Positions 15,978-23,466 of a stretch of DNA of 33,382 nt are shown piece after piece. The number at the start of each line of letters is the position of its first letter. Position 1 is the first letter of the stretch. This DNA is from a virus: positions 1 to 33,382 of the IMG/VR virus record IMGVR_UViG_3300034110_000490; one strand, given 5' to 3'. Under the pieces are notes generated by a model. The model saw only the letters and a program-made list of their open reading frames with translations. It did not search any database and had not been told where the DNA came from. The translations under genes and the position numbers were made by a program.

Positions 15978-16553
15978 GTCATGGCCTCCTTGGGGGGTGT
16001 GTGGTTTATGGTCACCGATGCGAAGGTGCTCGCCACCCCGAGCGCGATGCTCAAGGCTGAGGTGATTCATTTTCATGGGGCCGAGGAAGCAGTCGTACTG
16101 CTCGCCCTCGGGGGAAACGCCATCCTGAAACACGACCTCGGCGCCGTAGCCCATGGACAGCTCGCGCTTGCCGGACTCGTAGTCCTCGATCGCCTTGGCG
16201 TCCATCAGCACCAGCGGCACCTTGACGAACTGCCCGTCGCGGACAACCTCGCCACCGGTTTGGCCGATCGCGACGTCTTTCCAGTTCTTGGAGTTGACGC
16301 CGTCCCCGCCCGGGTGGCCGTTGGTCATTGGCCGGTAGGCATACGAGTGCATGGCGTCAGCGTGGAAGACCGCGCTCTCTGGCCGGTACACACGAACGAT
16401 TGGCTTATCCCGCAGGCCGTGTTCGTTGTCCGGGTCGATCTCGGTACCCAGATAATCCTGAATACCGGTGCGCGCGACTCGGGCCTCGGCCACCAGATAG
16501 CCGTCCTCGGTGCGCCGCACTCCCGTGACTGGCACGGAGTCGGTGAAGATCAT
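15423..16553 (-). CDS. Prohead protease with C-terminal scaffold, DUF2213 type
   Basis: A 376-residue protein. The first 170 residues are a DUF2213 domain, thought to be a capsid maturation serine protease. Candidate active residues are H80 in MTNGHPG, S133 in RELSMGYGAEV and H164 or E168 in NHLSLEHR; this is inference. Residues 193-376 are helical and charged, with IDALKAKQLSDADIDKRVTARADL and a C-terminus MQTAHLPKA, as in scaffolds. A second start at residue 193 could give the scaffold alone. It overlaps the portal gene by four bases. Confidence 0.8.
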   Translation of the reverse strand: MIFTDSVPVTGVRRTEDGYLVAEARVARTGIQDYLGTEIDPDNEHGLRDKPIVRVYRPESAVFHADAMHSYAYRPMTNGHPGGDGVNSKNWKDVAIGQTGGEVVRDGQFVKVPLVLMDAKAIEDYESGKRELSMGYGAEVVFQDGVSPEGEQYDCFLGPMKMNHLSLEHRARGGEHLRIGDHKPHTPQGGHDMADSLRTVIVDGLSVQTTDQGAQAIDKLTKQLADAGVNIKSLTDAHTAVLALKDGELAKKDAEIDALKAKQLSDADIDKRVTARADLISKAKAIADADYTGKTDADIRKAVVVAKLGDAAVAGKADAYIDARFEILVEDAAKDPAGDPFRKHMIQQDGKTVGDESEKARLQMIADMQTAHLPKA

Positions 16554-18349
16554 GGGGCGAGCTCCTCGAAGATCTCTGGACCCAGCTCAATCGCGCCACG
16601 GTATGGCTCGACCTTGTCGATATCGACGCTGCCGGGTTCGTAGGTGAAGGTGATGTGGGGCTGATAGTCCGGCCAGTCCCAAGAGGCGCCAGCCTCAACG
16701 ATGGAGACGTGCCGCCAAGCCAGTTCGGAGCTGTTGAACAGCAGCACCACCGCGCCTTCGCCGAACTTGTCGATCAGCCTTGCACCACCTGGTGCAATCT
16801 TGAGCTGACCCTTGCCATCGCCCGACCACGACTCGCCGACCTTCATCCAATCCACCGGGTTGCGGCTGTAGGCGACGGTGACGTGCAGGTCAGCAGCAGG
16901 GACAGTTGATTCGAAGCCCTGCGACTTGGCCCACGCGATGATCTCGGCGCCGTTGATGACCTTGCGGGATACATACAGGGAGCGAGGCGCGGCGTCAGTG
17001 ATCGCTTTCTTCGCCACCGGCTGATCCGCAGCGGTGCCCGGCAGGTCGGCGTCGCCATCTTCGTCATCGGGCAGCTCGCGGCCGAACTTCTCGATCGCCG
17101 ATTCCAGACCCGGCATAACGCTCAGCTCGACCAGCAGGTTCACTGCGGCGGTCGAGAGCGCATCCTCAGGGAACAGCCCGGAGTCTTTCAGCGCCTTGAT
17201 GGTGTCCGCCGTGGTCTTGCCGATATCGGCCCGCTCTTTCGCCGTGGCCTGCCAGAGTGGCGCCCAGGTGTAGTGCACCTCTTTCGGCCGACTGCCGAGC
17301 GCGGAGCGGATCAACCCTTCGTCCAGCACGCTCATCGCTGGCTTGATCTCCAGCTTCTGGCGTGACGCGACGTTGTCGTAGTAGTTGCGGGTGTTCTCTT
17401 CGCCATTGGCGCCGAGCCCCGTCGAGGACTGACCGAACATGCGCGTGCCGGGGATATCGAAAGCGCCGGCGACGCCCTGCTCTGTCTTGGCGATCACCTC
17501 CGGCAGGTTGCCGAAGCTGGCCGACTTGGAACTGTGCGTCTCCTGTCCGTCGAGGATCAGCGTCCCGTTGATGCCTTTGGCAGTGGCAGCGAGACGCAAG
17601 CGCTCCAGCAGCAGGCGCTCGTAGTTCTTGTCCTGCATGCTCGACATCAGATTGGGGATGTTGATGACGTCGATCTTGGCCTCGTAGACCAGGCTGACCA
17701 CGTTGGCGACCGTCTCGTCGTAGTGACGCACAGCCGGCATGGCCGATAGCAGCACCGAGTCGCCCCAGCCGAAGCCAGTGCCTACGGCAAGCTCGGAGTC
17801 TGGATGCGGCACGCCGACGAAGATGACAAGACGCGACGGGTGAATCTCCACCGTCGAACCGGGCAACCGGTAGGCCTTGGGCTTCCCAAAGCGTGGGCTT
17901 TGCGGATCCTGCTCGATCTCCGTGGCGCTCAATTGGCGGCGAGTCATCACCGTCAGGTACTTGATGCCACCCTTCCCGACTCGATCCGGCTTTAGCTCAG
18001 ACGCCGTGTCACGCTCACCGGTGCCGATGAACACCGCAGCCCCGCCGAACAGGCGGGCGTTCAATAGGGCCTCCAGAATCTTGCCCTTGACGTTCAGGCG
18101 ATCCTCTTCGGCTTCGATCAGCTCGATCTGAGCTTTGTCGGCCTGCCAGTTGCGCCAGTTGCGGCACGCGTCTACGGCCGGGATGCTCACGCCCTTCTGC
18201 GCCGTCCACGATCCACGGAAGGCGTTCAGCAGTTGCTGGTCGTCCATCACCGGAAGTGCATAGTGCGAGTGCGATGCCTTGTCGCGCGCAGTGCCCAGTC
18301 CTGCGACCAGGTTCTGCAGGCTGTCTTTCAGATAAGTGAATGCGCTCAT
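16550..18349 (-). CDS. Portal protein (DUF1073) with C-terminal Acb1-like anti-CBASS domain
   Basis: A 599-residue protein. Residues 1 to about 430 are a DUF1073-type portal, with WTAQKGVSIPAVDACRNWR, LLNARLFGGAAVFIGTG and FDIPGTRMFGQSSTGLGANGEEN. The portal forms the ring through which DNA passes. From about residue 450 a second domain begins (SLYVSRKVINGAEIIAWAKSQGF) with two HxT motifs, H489-V-T and H565-I-T, and a WPDYQPHITF segment. This matches 2H phosphoesterases of the Acb1 family, which degrade cyclic oligonucleotides of CBASS immunity. Both histidine-threonine pairs are intact. A linker rich in D and P joins the parts. Whether the domain is active or released is unknown. Confidence 0.87.
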   Translation of the reverse strand: MSAFTYLKDSLQNLVAGLGTARDKASHSHYALPVMDDQQLLNAFRGSWTAQKGVSIPAVDACRNWRNWQADKAQIELIEAEEDRLNVKGKILEALLNARLFGGAAVFIGTGERDTASELKPDRVGKGGIKYLTVMTRRQLSATEIEQDPQSPRFGKPKAYRLPGSTVEIHPSRLVIFVGVPHPDSELAVGTGFGWGDSVLLSAMPAVRHYDETVANVVSLVYEAKIDVINIPNLMSSMQDKNYERLLLERLRLAATAKGINGTLILDGQETHSSKSASFGNLPEVIAKTEQGVAGAFDIPGTRMFGQSSTGLGANGEENTRNYYDNVASRQKLEIKPAMSVLDEGLIRSALGSRPKEVHYTWAPLWQATAKERADIGKTTADTIKALKDSGLFPEDALSTAAVNLLVELSVMPGLESAIEKFGRELPDDEDGDADLPGTAADQPVAKKAITDAAPRSLYVSRKVINGAEIIAWAKSQGFESTVPAADLHVTVAYSRNPVDWMKVGESWSGDGKGQLKIAPGGARLIDKFGEGAVVLLFNSSELAWRHVSIVEAGASWDWPDYQPHITFTYEPGSVDIDKVEPYRGAIELGPEIFEELAP

Positions 18350-19665
18350 TGGCCGCTCACGTTTGCGAGTGTGTAGGAGTTTGCGAGGCCGTACCGCTGG
18401 GCGATCATGTAGCCCATCGCATCCACCATGTGGTCGAACCCGCCTTTCTTGTCAGGGTCGCCTTTCTTGTCATAAACCTGCCGTTCAAGGCACTGCGTCA
18501 GCTTCGGACACTGGTCAATGTTGACCTTGTAGCGGCGCTCGCCGTAGGCGTTCAGGAACATGGCGTTGACTGCGTTCACGCGGTCTTTCACGCCCGGGTT
18601 CGTCGAATCGACGTACACGGCAAAGCCTGCCGTGCGAAGCAGCGACAGATCGGACTCGCTCGCGTTTTTGCTGCTGGTGTTCTGGCCGCTGGCATCCGGA
18701 TACACCGCGATGCTGTGCCCTGGGAACCGCGCCTTGATCTTCTCGATCATCTCGGGCGTGTCGCGCACCGCATGGAACTCGTCGAGCGCCAGAGGCAGGC
18801 CGTTACGGACCACGTTGACGACCGCAGACATCTTCATGACGTTGAAGTCGATGCCGATGTGCAGTGCTTCACCGGGCTTGATCCGCTCGGTGGTGCGGCA
18901 CTCCTCTCGGTTGAAGGTGTAGTAGACGACGCCCTGATAGTTCTCGAAGCTCGCCTCGTATTCCTGGCGGAATGTGCGCGGGTCCATCTTGCGGCGTGCC
19001 GCTTCGATCTCTTCCGGAGGGACGTTGCCCCCATCCACCGAGGTGTAGAGCCAGCTCTTGTGGTCAGGCTCGTTACCGGGCCGGCCATCCTGAAACGTGT
19101 CGTAGCAGTGGTTGAATCCCTTGGGTGTGCCGATGCGTAACGCGTGGCCACCCTTGCGCATGCCAATGCCCGGTATCGAGTATTGGCAGGTGGAAAGCAT
19201 CGGGCGGAGGACTTCTTCCCATGCTTCCCATGGGCAGTCCGCCCATTCATCCACCAGAACGAAGAACAGACCGGAGCCGCGCAGATTGTCGTAGTTGTCG
19301 AGACCCACCACGCGCATGACGTGGCCAGACTTGAGCGTGATCGAGCATTCCGTTTCGTTCGGGCGGTGTGCACGCCACGCTTCAGGGATCGCCTGCTTCA
19401 GCCGACGCCAGAACACGCGCTTGGCCTGCTTGAAGGTCGGCGCGCCATACCAGATCTCATCTTCGACGCTCACACCCCATTCAGCAGCGAGTCGAGCAGC
19501 TCGGCGCATTTCAGCTTTGCCCAAGAACGTCTTGCCGAACCGTCGACCACACACCGCATCGCGGAAGCGCGCCTGAGGCTGGAAGCCCCAGCAATAAATG
19601 TTCGCCTGCTTCGGCGTCAGCTTTACCGGCGGGTCATAGGTACGGGGTAGCGGGGACATTCTCAT
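18346..19665 (-). CDS. terL: Terminase large subunit
   Basis: A 439-residue packaging motor ATPase and nuclease. The Walker A motif GRRFGKT lies at about residues 40-46 and the Walker B strand FFVLVDEWAD near 130-140. The nuclease domain shows HIGIDFNVMK, YPDASGQNTSS and DHMVDAMGYM, the acidic triad positions of the RNase H-like fold. The start MRMSPLP was chosen because GGAG lies just upstream; MSPLP two codons on is equally possible. It overlaps the small subunit gene by about 30 bases and the portal gene by four. Confidence 0.93.
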   Translation of the reverse strand: MRMSPLPRTYDPPVKLTPKQANIYCWGFQPQARFRDAVCGRRFGKTFLGKAEMRRAARLAAEWGVSVEDEIWYGAPTFKQAKRVFWRRLKQAIPEAWRAHRPNETECSITLKSGHVMRVVGLDNYDNLRGSGLFFVLVDEWADCPWEAWEEVLRPMLSTCQYSIPGIGMRKGGHALRIGTPKGFNHCYDTFQDGRPGNEPDHKSWLYTSVDGGNVPPEEIEAARRKMDPRTFRQEYEASFENYQGVVYYTFNREECRTTERIKPGEALHIGIDFNVMKMSAVVNVVRNGLPLALDEFHAVRDTPEMIEKIKARFPGHSIAVYPDASGQNTSSKNASESDLSLLRTAGFAVYVDSTNPGVKDRVNAVNAMFLNAYGERRYKVNIDQCPKLTQCLERQVYDKKGDPDKKGGFDHMVDAMGYMIAQRYGLANSYTLANVSGQ

Positions 19666-20110
19666 CAGGCTCCAGGGTGTACTCAGCAACGGCGTGCTGC
19701 TGGTCCGCTTGGGAGCCCAGAGGTTTTTCAGGTTCGAGGCGACGATTCACGTAAACGTCGCCCACTTCTTTGGCTGCCTGCTCCAGCAACTGGGCAGTCA
19801 GCGCCATGTTCTTCATGTTCTCGGCCTTCTCGGCCATGCGCCCCAAGGTGCGAAGTCGATACGCTCGGTTGGCGATCGGGATCTCTGCCGTCTCTTCCCG
19901 AAACCTCTTGCGGGTGTCGTTGAACAGCGTCTGCCACTTCACGTGCAGGTTGCGTCCAACGTACTTGGTTGGGTCGTATGCCTCGCACTGCTGGCGGGTA
20001 ACTTCGAGCCCAAATCTTTCTTTGACGGACGCCACCACTTGCGATGGCGTGTCAAAGCAGGCGAGAGCCTGTACGACAAAGGCTTTCACCTCGTCTCTGA
20101 GTGCGGCCAT
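19634..20110 (-). CDS. terS: Terminase small subunit, DUF2280 type
   Basis: A 158-residue DNA-recognition subunit. It begins MAALRDEVKAFVVQALACFDTPSQVVASVKERFGLEV, a helix-turn-helix region typical of DUF2280 terminase small subunits, and continues with YDPTKYVGRNL and RFREETAEIPIANRAYRLRTLGRM. The C-terminal helices should mediate ring formation and contact with TerL. The order TerS, TerL, portal is standard. A cos or pac site was not identified. Confidence 0.85.
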   Translation of the reverse strand: MAALRDEVKAFVVQALACFDTPSQVVASVKERFGLEVTRQQCEAYDPTKYVGRNLHVKWQTLFNDTRKRFREETAEIPIANRAYRLRTLGRMAEKAENMKNMALTAQLLEQAAKEVGDVYVNRRLEPEKPLGSQADQQHAVAEYTLEPDENVPATPYL

Positions 20111-20140
20111 AAGTGGGCATCCGTCAAAGTACTGTCAAAG

Positions 20141-20764
20141 TCAGGCCGACTTGAGCAGACAGGTTCCGCAGGCCCTCGATATGTTCAATTTCCCCACCTC
20201 GGCAGGACTGTTTGCAGCGTCCACCAGCTCTTGCACTTGAGTGCTTGCACCATACCGACGCACTACACCTACGAACTCTTCAACGTCATGCCCACGCATC
20301 TCAAGCTTGGGCAATCCTTCCTGGGTGAACTTGGGTGCGCCGTACTGATCGGTCGCTTGAGCGATGTGATAGAGCTCATGCTCGACCAGTGCGCAGAAGT
20401 CAGCGTCGGAGCAATCCGCGCAGTAGTCGGCAGCCAGGGTGATGATGTAGGCCGGCACGTCGCCGAACCAATCCAGCATCTGTTGTTCCATTCGGGCCTT
20501 CTGCCAGCCACCGGCGCGGAACGCTACCTGCTCGGCTTGACCGACTACCGTGCGCCCTTTCTTCGTGAAGGCGGCAGACGCCCACATCACTCGAATGTCC
20601 GCATCGATCAGATGTGCGTGGTCTTCGTTGTAGACGCTGCCGGTGTCAGAGAGGATCTCGGTCTGGAGCCACTCCCACACTTCAGGCGCTGGGATCAGGC
20701 GGATACCGAAGCTGGACATCTCAGACGTGTTGAGCAGTGATTCAGGCGGCATTGGTCGATTCAT
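20141..20764 (-). CDS. Putative phage metallopeptidase
   Basis: A 207-residue protein with an HExxH zinc site, H129-E-L-Y-H133, in CALVEHELYHIAQ, and further conserved GWQKARMEQQMLDWFGDVPAYIITLAADYC before it. This matches the phage putative metallopeptidase family encoded near terminase or lysis genes. A role in virion maturation or host takeover is not established. The start MNRPMPPE has GGAG five bases upstream. The C-terminus ends in a CGTC pair. It is the first gene of the packaging block after the lysis genes. Confidence 0.75.
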   Translation of the reverse strand: MNRPMPPESLLNTSEMSSFGIRLIPAPEVWEWLQTEILSDTGSVYNEDHAHLIDADIRVMWASAAFTKKGRTVVGQAEQVAFRAGGWQKARMEQQMLDWFGDVPAYIITLAADYCADCSDADFCALVEHELYHIAQATDQYGAPKFTQEGLPKLEMRGHDVEEFVGVVRRYGASTQVQELVDAANSPAEVGKLNISRACGTCLLKSA

Positions 20765-20823
20765 TTCATCTCCATCCGCCCACTCAACTAAGATCAGTTG
20801 CACTCAACAAGGGAAATCCGTAA

Positions 20824-21021
20824 GTGAGCCATCGCATTGATGAAACAGCTGTGTTGAAGGCCGCATCAGAATGGGCGGAGCGAACCGGGAGGAACACCGA
20901 GACGGTAAGCTCAACCGCTCAGGACGTCATGGTCAGGCTTAAGTCCAAGCTCACTGCTTCCGAATATCAGGGAGCGCTCAAGCAGCTTCATGTTCAATAC
21001 AAGAGAGGCATTGGCTCCTGA
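20824..21021 (+). CDS. Plus-strand small hypothetical protein
   Basis: A 65-residue helical protein (SHRIDETAVLKAASEWAERTG..., TASEYQGALKQLHVQYKRG) read against the late operon, starting with GTG. AAGGGA lies nine bases upstream. It sits head to head with the metallopeptidase gene and tail to tail with Rz1. No family is recognised. It could be a moron, but codon evidence for such a short frame is modest. Confidence 0.45.
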   Translation: MSHRIDETAVLKAASEWAERTGRNTETVSSTAQDVMVRLKSKLTASEYQGALKQLHVQYKRGIGS

Positions 21022-21024
21022 CCA

Positions 21025-21064
21025 GTGTCGCGACACAATTTGCACTCTCGCGAAACGTGTCGCG
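21025..21064. repeat. GTGTCGCG dyad pair between the small plus-strand gene and Rz1
   Basis: GTGTCGCGACAC at 21025-21036 is a perfect 12-bp palindrome and ACGTGTCGCG follows at 21055-21064; CGCGACAC and GTGTCGCG also pair as an inverted repeat with a 20-base loop. The same core occurs twice in the 13-bp inverted repeat at 28072-28107. Confidence 0.5.
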
Positions 21065-21066
21065 TG

Positions 21067-21333
21067 CTACTTGCTCTGACTGCGCTTGATCTGCGCGTCC
21101 ACCTGATCTGCGCAAGTGTCGAGCAGGTTGATGGCTTGGTTCTTCAGCTCCCACAGCTGGCCGTTGTCGGCGAGGTCTTCATCAGCTACCCGCTCGCAGG
21201 GCACCAGCTCAGGGGGTTCGACTCTTACTGCCGCTGTCTTTGTTACCACTGGCGGCTTTCCCGCGCAGGCCGTCAGGCAGAGGCTGAGCAGCCCAATCAC
21301 GAACAGGCTTGCTGTTGCGTTTGAGTTCTTCAA
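21067..21333 (-). CDS. Rz1: Rz1-like outer-membrane spanin lipoprotein
   Basis: An 88-residue lipoprotein with an N-terminal signal (SLFVIGLLSLC) and lipobox LTAC, the lipidated cysteine being residue 23. It starts with TTG, preceded by GGAG at seven bases, and lies in another frame across the end of the Rz gene, overlapping it by 125 bases. The mature part contains a proline segment and two further cysteines. It should pair with Rz to fuse inner and outer membranes in the last step of lysis. Confidence 0.85.
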   Translation of the reverse strand: MKNSNATASLFVIGLLSLCLTACAGKPPVVTKTAAVRVEPPELVPCERVADEDLADNGQLWELKNQAINLLDTCADQVDAQIKRSQSK

Positions 21334-21595
21334 AGTTCTTCTCCGCCTTTCTGGCTTTGGCCTGACTGGCCTGTAACCGCTTGTTCAGGTCTTTCTGGTA
21401 ATCGGCGTTGCGCTGGGCTTCGGCGCGCAGTGTGGTGATCGTGGCTTGGCTTTCGAGGTTGGCGTCCACCGCCTTCTTCTTCTCGCTGGCTTCGAATGCC
21501 ACCTCCCCGCGAAGGGCGACGACGCGCGACTGTTGAATCCCAATGAGCAGCAGGCCGACCAGGGCGATGATGATTGCAGCAGCGAAGGCCTTCAT
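21209..21595 (-). CDS. Rz: Rz-like inner-membrane spanin
   Basis: A 128-residue protein with one N-terminal membrane helix (AAAIIIALVGLLLIGI, about residues 4-20) followed by a long periplasmic coiled coil (EASEKKKAVDANLE... to about residue 100), the standard i-spanin layout. The start MKAFAAA overlaps the holin stop as ATGA. The Rz1 lipoprotein is encoded within its 3' part. It spans the periplasm with Rz1. Confidence 0.85.
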   Translation of the reverse strand: MKAFAAAIIIALVGLLLIGIQQSRVVALRGEVAFEASEKKKAVDANLESQATITTLRAEAQRNADYQKDLNKRLQASQAKARKAEKNFEELKRNSKPVRDWAAQPLPDGLRGKAASGNKDSGSKSRTP

Positions 21596-21915
21596 GCGGC
21601 ATCCGCCTTGCGACCGAGGAAGCGGGTCACCAGCTCGCGAATGGCTGTCACGCCGAGGAAGCCGATCGTGCCACCGGCAGCGATCGATAGGCTTGAAGGC
21701 CAGGCCATCCACTCAATAACGCTGGACGCGACCAGACTCAGCGATCCGCAAATCAGCGCCTCGAAAATGATCCGGCGCACGCTGGTTTCTTTTCCGTCGT
21801 AGATGACGCGAAGCAAGCAAACGGTGATGGCCATGATGACGCCCGCCATTAGCGGATTGCTCAACGCCAGCCAGAGCTTGGCCCATGTGTCTGGCTTGTC
21901 AGGCATGTTTGGCAT
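21592..21915 (-). CDS. Phage holin
   Basis: A 107-residue membrane protein with probable helices at about residues 21-38, 51-66 and 72-92, the last containing GGTIGFLGVTAI. The sequence ALICGSLSLVASS and basic C-terminus RELVTRFLGRK fit the HP1-type holin family. It should permeabilise the inner membrane to start lysis. Two starts three codons apart (MPNMPDK) might give two forms, as in other holin genes. A GGGGGAGG ribosome site lies eight bases upstream. No endolysin gene is next to it. Confidence 0.8.
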   Translation of the reverse strand: MPNMPDKPDTWAKLWLALSNPLMAGVIMAITVCLLRVIYDGKETSVRRIIFEALICGSLSLVASSVIEWMAWPSSLSIAAGGTIGFLGVTAIRELVTRFLGRKADAA

Positions 21916-21997
21916 CCGGGTTGCCTCCCCCTTGGGGAGATTGATAAATCCGGCGTCCGCTGCACTCCCAGCTCGGGGCAATGGGTGTGGGGAGCCG

Positions 21998-22027
21998 AAA
22001 ACGATAAGCCCCTGCGAATGCAGAGGC
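21998..22027 (-). terminator. Possible terminator before the holin gene
   Basis: On the minus strand GCCTCTGC and GCAGGGGC form an 8-bp stem (one G-U pair) around an ATTC loop, followed by TTATCGTTTT. It lies about 80 bases upstream of the holin start. Confidence 0.5.
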
Positions 22028-22292
22028 CCTGAATAGGTGCGCTCGTCTTTCCGAGCTGTCGGCCAAAGACTTTCCCAGCGTCGACGCCCCTTTGCATCGA
22101 TCTCGCTGTTCCTGTCTCGCGCCACCCTGAAAGCATTGTGAGGTCAGGGTGCACGGGCTGCCGGCGTTGATCCGTGCGTCGCACTATCCGGCTATCGACG
22201 TCCAGGCCTTCCCGAAGGCTGCCCTGGCTACAGGTGAAACTTGGTACATCTGGGAAAGCATCCACTTGGGTAGCGGCTTTCCTCGGAGGTAC
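22028..22292. other. Gene-poor stretch upstream of the holin
   Basis: No convincing gene was found on either strand in this stretch. An 8-bp inverted repeat CACCCTGA/TCAGGGTG (22123-22151) is present without a T run. Open frames here lack ribosome sites and recognisable proteins. It may be the leader of the lysis transcript or remains of a lost gene. Confidence 0.4.
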
Positions 22293-22323
22293 AAAAAGCC
22301 CGGCGCGCATGTCCGGGCTTTTT
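22293..22323. terminator. Strong bidirectional terminator after the small exported protein gene
   Basis: AAAAAGCCCGG and CCGGGCTTTTT form an 11-bp stem with a 9-base loop, with A and T runs on both sides so that it should work in both directions. It lies 20 bases after the stop of the minus-strand gene at 22343. Confidence 0.85.
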
Positions 22324-22342
22324 CTGTTGCTTCCAGGCGTAT

Positions 22343-22633
22343 TCAGCAGGGGGTCAGGCCGACGCCATCAGGGGCAGGCTTGGCCGAGACCATCACGAAG
22401 TGGTTGCTGGATGCGCGCAGATTAGAGGCCAAGCCATCATCACCGGACTGGCTACCCGTTCGCCACATGGCGAGGGTCAGCTCCATGCGTTGCAGCGCAA
22501 CACCTTGCGGCTCGGCCACCACGTATGCGACGCGGTAGGCTCGAGTCAGTGGCTCGGCGAGCGCCGACATGGAGAAACAGGACAGGCAGCCGGCGAGCGC
22601 CAGACCCAGATAAGCAGAGAGTCGCTTAACCAT
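22343..22633 (-). CDS. Small exported protein or lipoprotein of unknown function
   Basis: A 96-residue protein with a clear export signal, MVKRLSAYLGLALAGCLSCFSMSALA. Cleavage after ALA (residue 26-27) by signal peptidase I is plausible; alternatively LAGC (cysteine 16) is a lipobox. The mature part has no recognised domain. AAGGA lies seven bases before the ATG. It is the first gene after the presumed late promoter and is enclosed by two terminators, so it is expressed early in the late transcript or on its own. A role in lysis control or surface exclusion is possible but not supported by sequence similarity. Confidence 0.65.
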   Translation of the reverse strand: MVKRLSAYLGLALAGCLSCFSMSALAEPLTRAYRVAYVVAEPQGVALQRMELTLAMWRTGSQSGDDGLASNLRASSNHFVMVSAKPAPDGVGLTPC

Positions 22634-22666
22634 TCGGCATTCCTTCTGGTGGTTTTCTTTGGACAA

Positions 22667-22694
22667 TAAAAAACCCGGCACGGTGGCCGGGTTT
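22667..22694 (-). terminator. tR'-like terminator just downstream of the candidate late promoter
   Basis: On the minus strand AAACCCGGC and GCCGGGTTT form a 9-bp stem with a 6-base loop followed by more Ts. It lies about 40-65 bases after the predicted transcription start, which would stop late transcripts unless RNA polymerase is modified. Confidence 0.85.
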
Positions 22695-22736
22695 CGTTCG
22701 TCAGTCCTACACACGCAGGAATGACAGGATGGGTGA

Positions 22737-22766
22737 ATAATGCGACATGGCGACATGACATTGCAA
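22737..22766 (-). promoter_or_regulatory. Candidate late promoter (PR'-like) with tandem repeat in the spacer
   Basis: On the minus strand TTGCAA (-35) and CATTAT (-10) are 18 bases apart. The spacer contains CATGTCGC twice in tandem (22742-22757). In lambda and phage 21 the Q-binding element overlaps the late promoter in the same way. It lies 20 bases after the stop of the Q-like gene and before a terminator. Confidence 0.6.
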
Positions 22767-22785
22767 GCCCTTTTGAGGGACTATT

Positions 22786-23466
22786 TTATGCCGCCTCGCC
22801 TTCCAGCACTCCAACCGCTTCAAGCATGTGCTGCGCCTCGACCAGAGCCTCGTTCACAAGTGACTCCAGGCCGTCCTTGATGGCCTTGTTCCAGCGCTGG
22901 TAAGTGCGCTCTGTAAGCCCTTGGGAATCCCAGTTCGTCATGTCGTAGTTCGAGTCGGCCAGGACGATCATCTCGCCGGGCTTGTCCTCTGCTACCGCGC
23001 GCGCATGCTTGTTGGCCCGGGCGACGTCAGCGTCCGCTGCCGCGTTGCGCCAATCCCACTGCCCCTCCTCCTTGTTCTCCCGGTGTTTCGGCGCCTTGAT
23101 CTGGGCAACCGCTCGCTGAATGCCCTTCACCTGCTGCGGCACCGCCCACACCAAGACGGCCTGTTGCGTGAAGCGCTGCGGTGCTGGGGTCTTCACCACG
23201 GCGACCAGCCGGCCGATGGAATCGATCTTGCGACCACGGTGCGTGCTGTACTTCGCCACTAGGGCGTTCCAGTGCCTCGGGGAAAGCTGGGCGTGCAGGA
23301 GCTTGTGCACGATGCAGTCAGCCAACAGCGCGGCATCCTTCCCGGATATCTCGCCCTTGAGCTTGCTGGCCTGCACCCGGGGCTCGACGTTGCATCCGCC
23401 GGAACTGTTGATCGTCTCGGCTGCCAAGGCCCGGACTACGGCGGAAATCACGTTGCGATAGGTCAT
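22786..23466 (-). CDS. Candidate late antiterminator, Q-like
   Basis: A 226-residue protein ending the early operon after ninG. It begins MTYRNVISAVVRALAAETINSSGG and contains LLADCIVHKLLHAQLSPRHWNALVAKYSTHRGRK, a helical pattern seen in phage Q-type proteins, and WNKAIKDGLESLVNEALVEAQHMLEAVG at the C-terminus. The placement after nin genes, directly before a promoter-plus-terminator and the lysis genes, is that of lambda Q. Several terminators inside the late operon give it a purpose. Sequence similarity alone is weak, so the function is mainly positional. It overlaps ninG by four bases. Confidence 0.6.
   Translation of the reverse strand: MTYRNVISAVVRALAAETINSSGGCNVEPRVQASKLKGEISGKDAALLADCIVHKLLHAQLSPRHWNALVAKYSTHRGRKIDSIGRLVAVVKTPAPQRFTQQAVLVWAVPQQVKGIQRAVAQIKAPKHRENKEEGQWDWRNAAADADVARANKHARAVAEDKPGEMIVLADSNYDMTNWDSQGLTERTYQRWNKAIKDGLESLVNEALVEAQHMLEAVGVLEGEAA

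Noticed and set aside
22149-22538. Plus-strand frame of 129 residues across the bidirectional terminator
   Set aside because: It reads through a strong terminator and antisense to the exported protein gene, with no recognisable domain.
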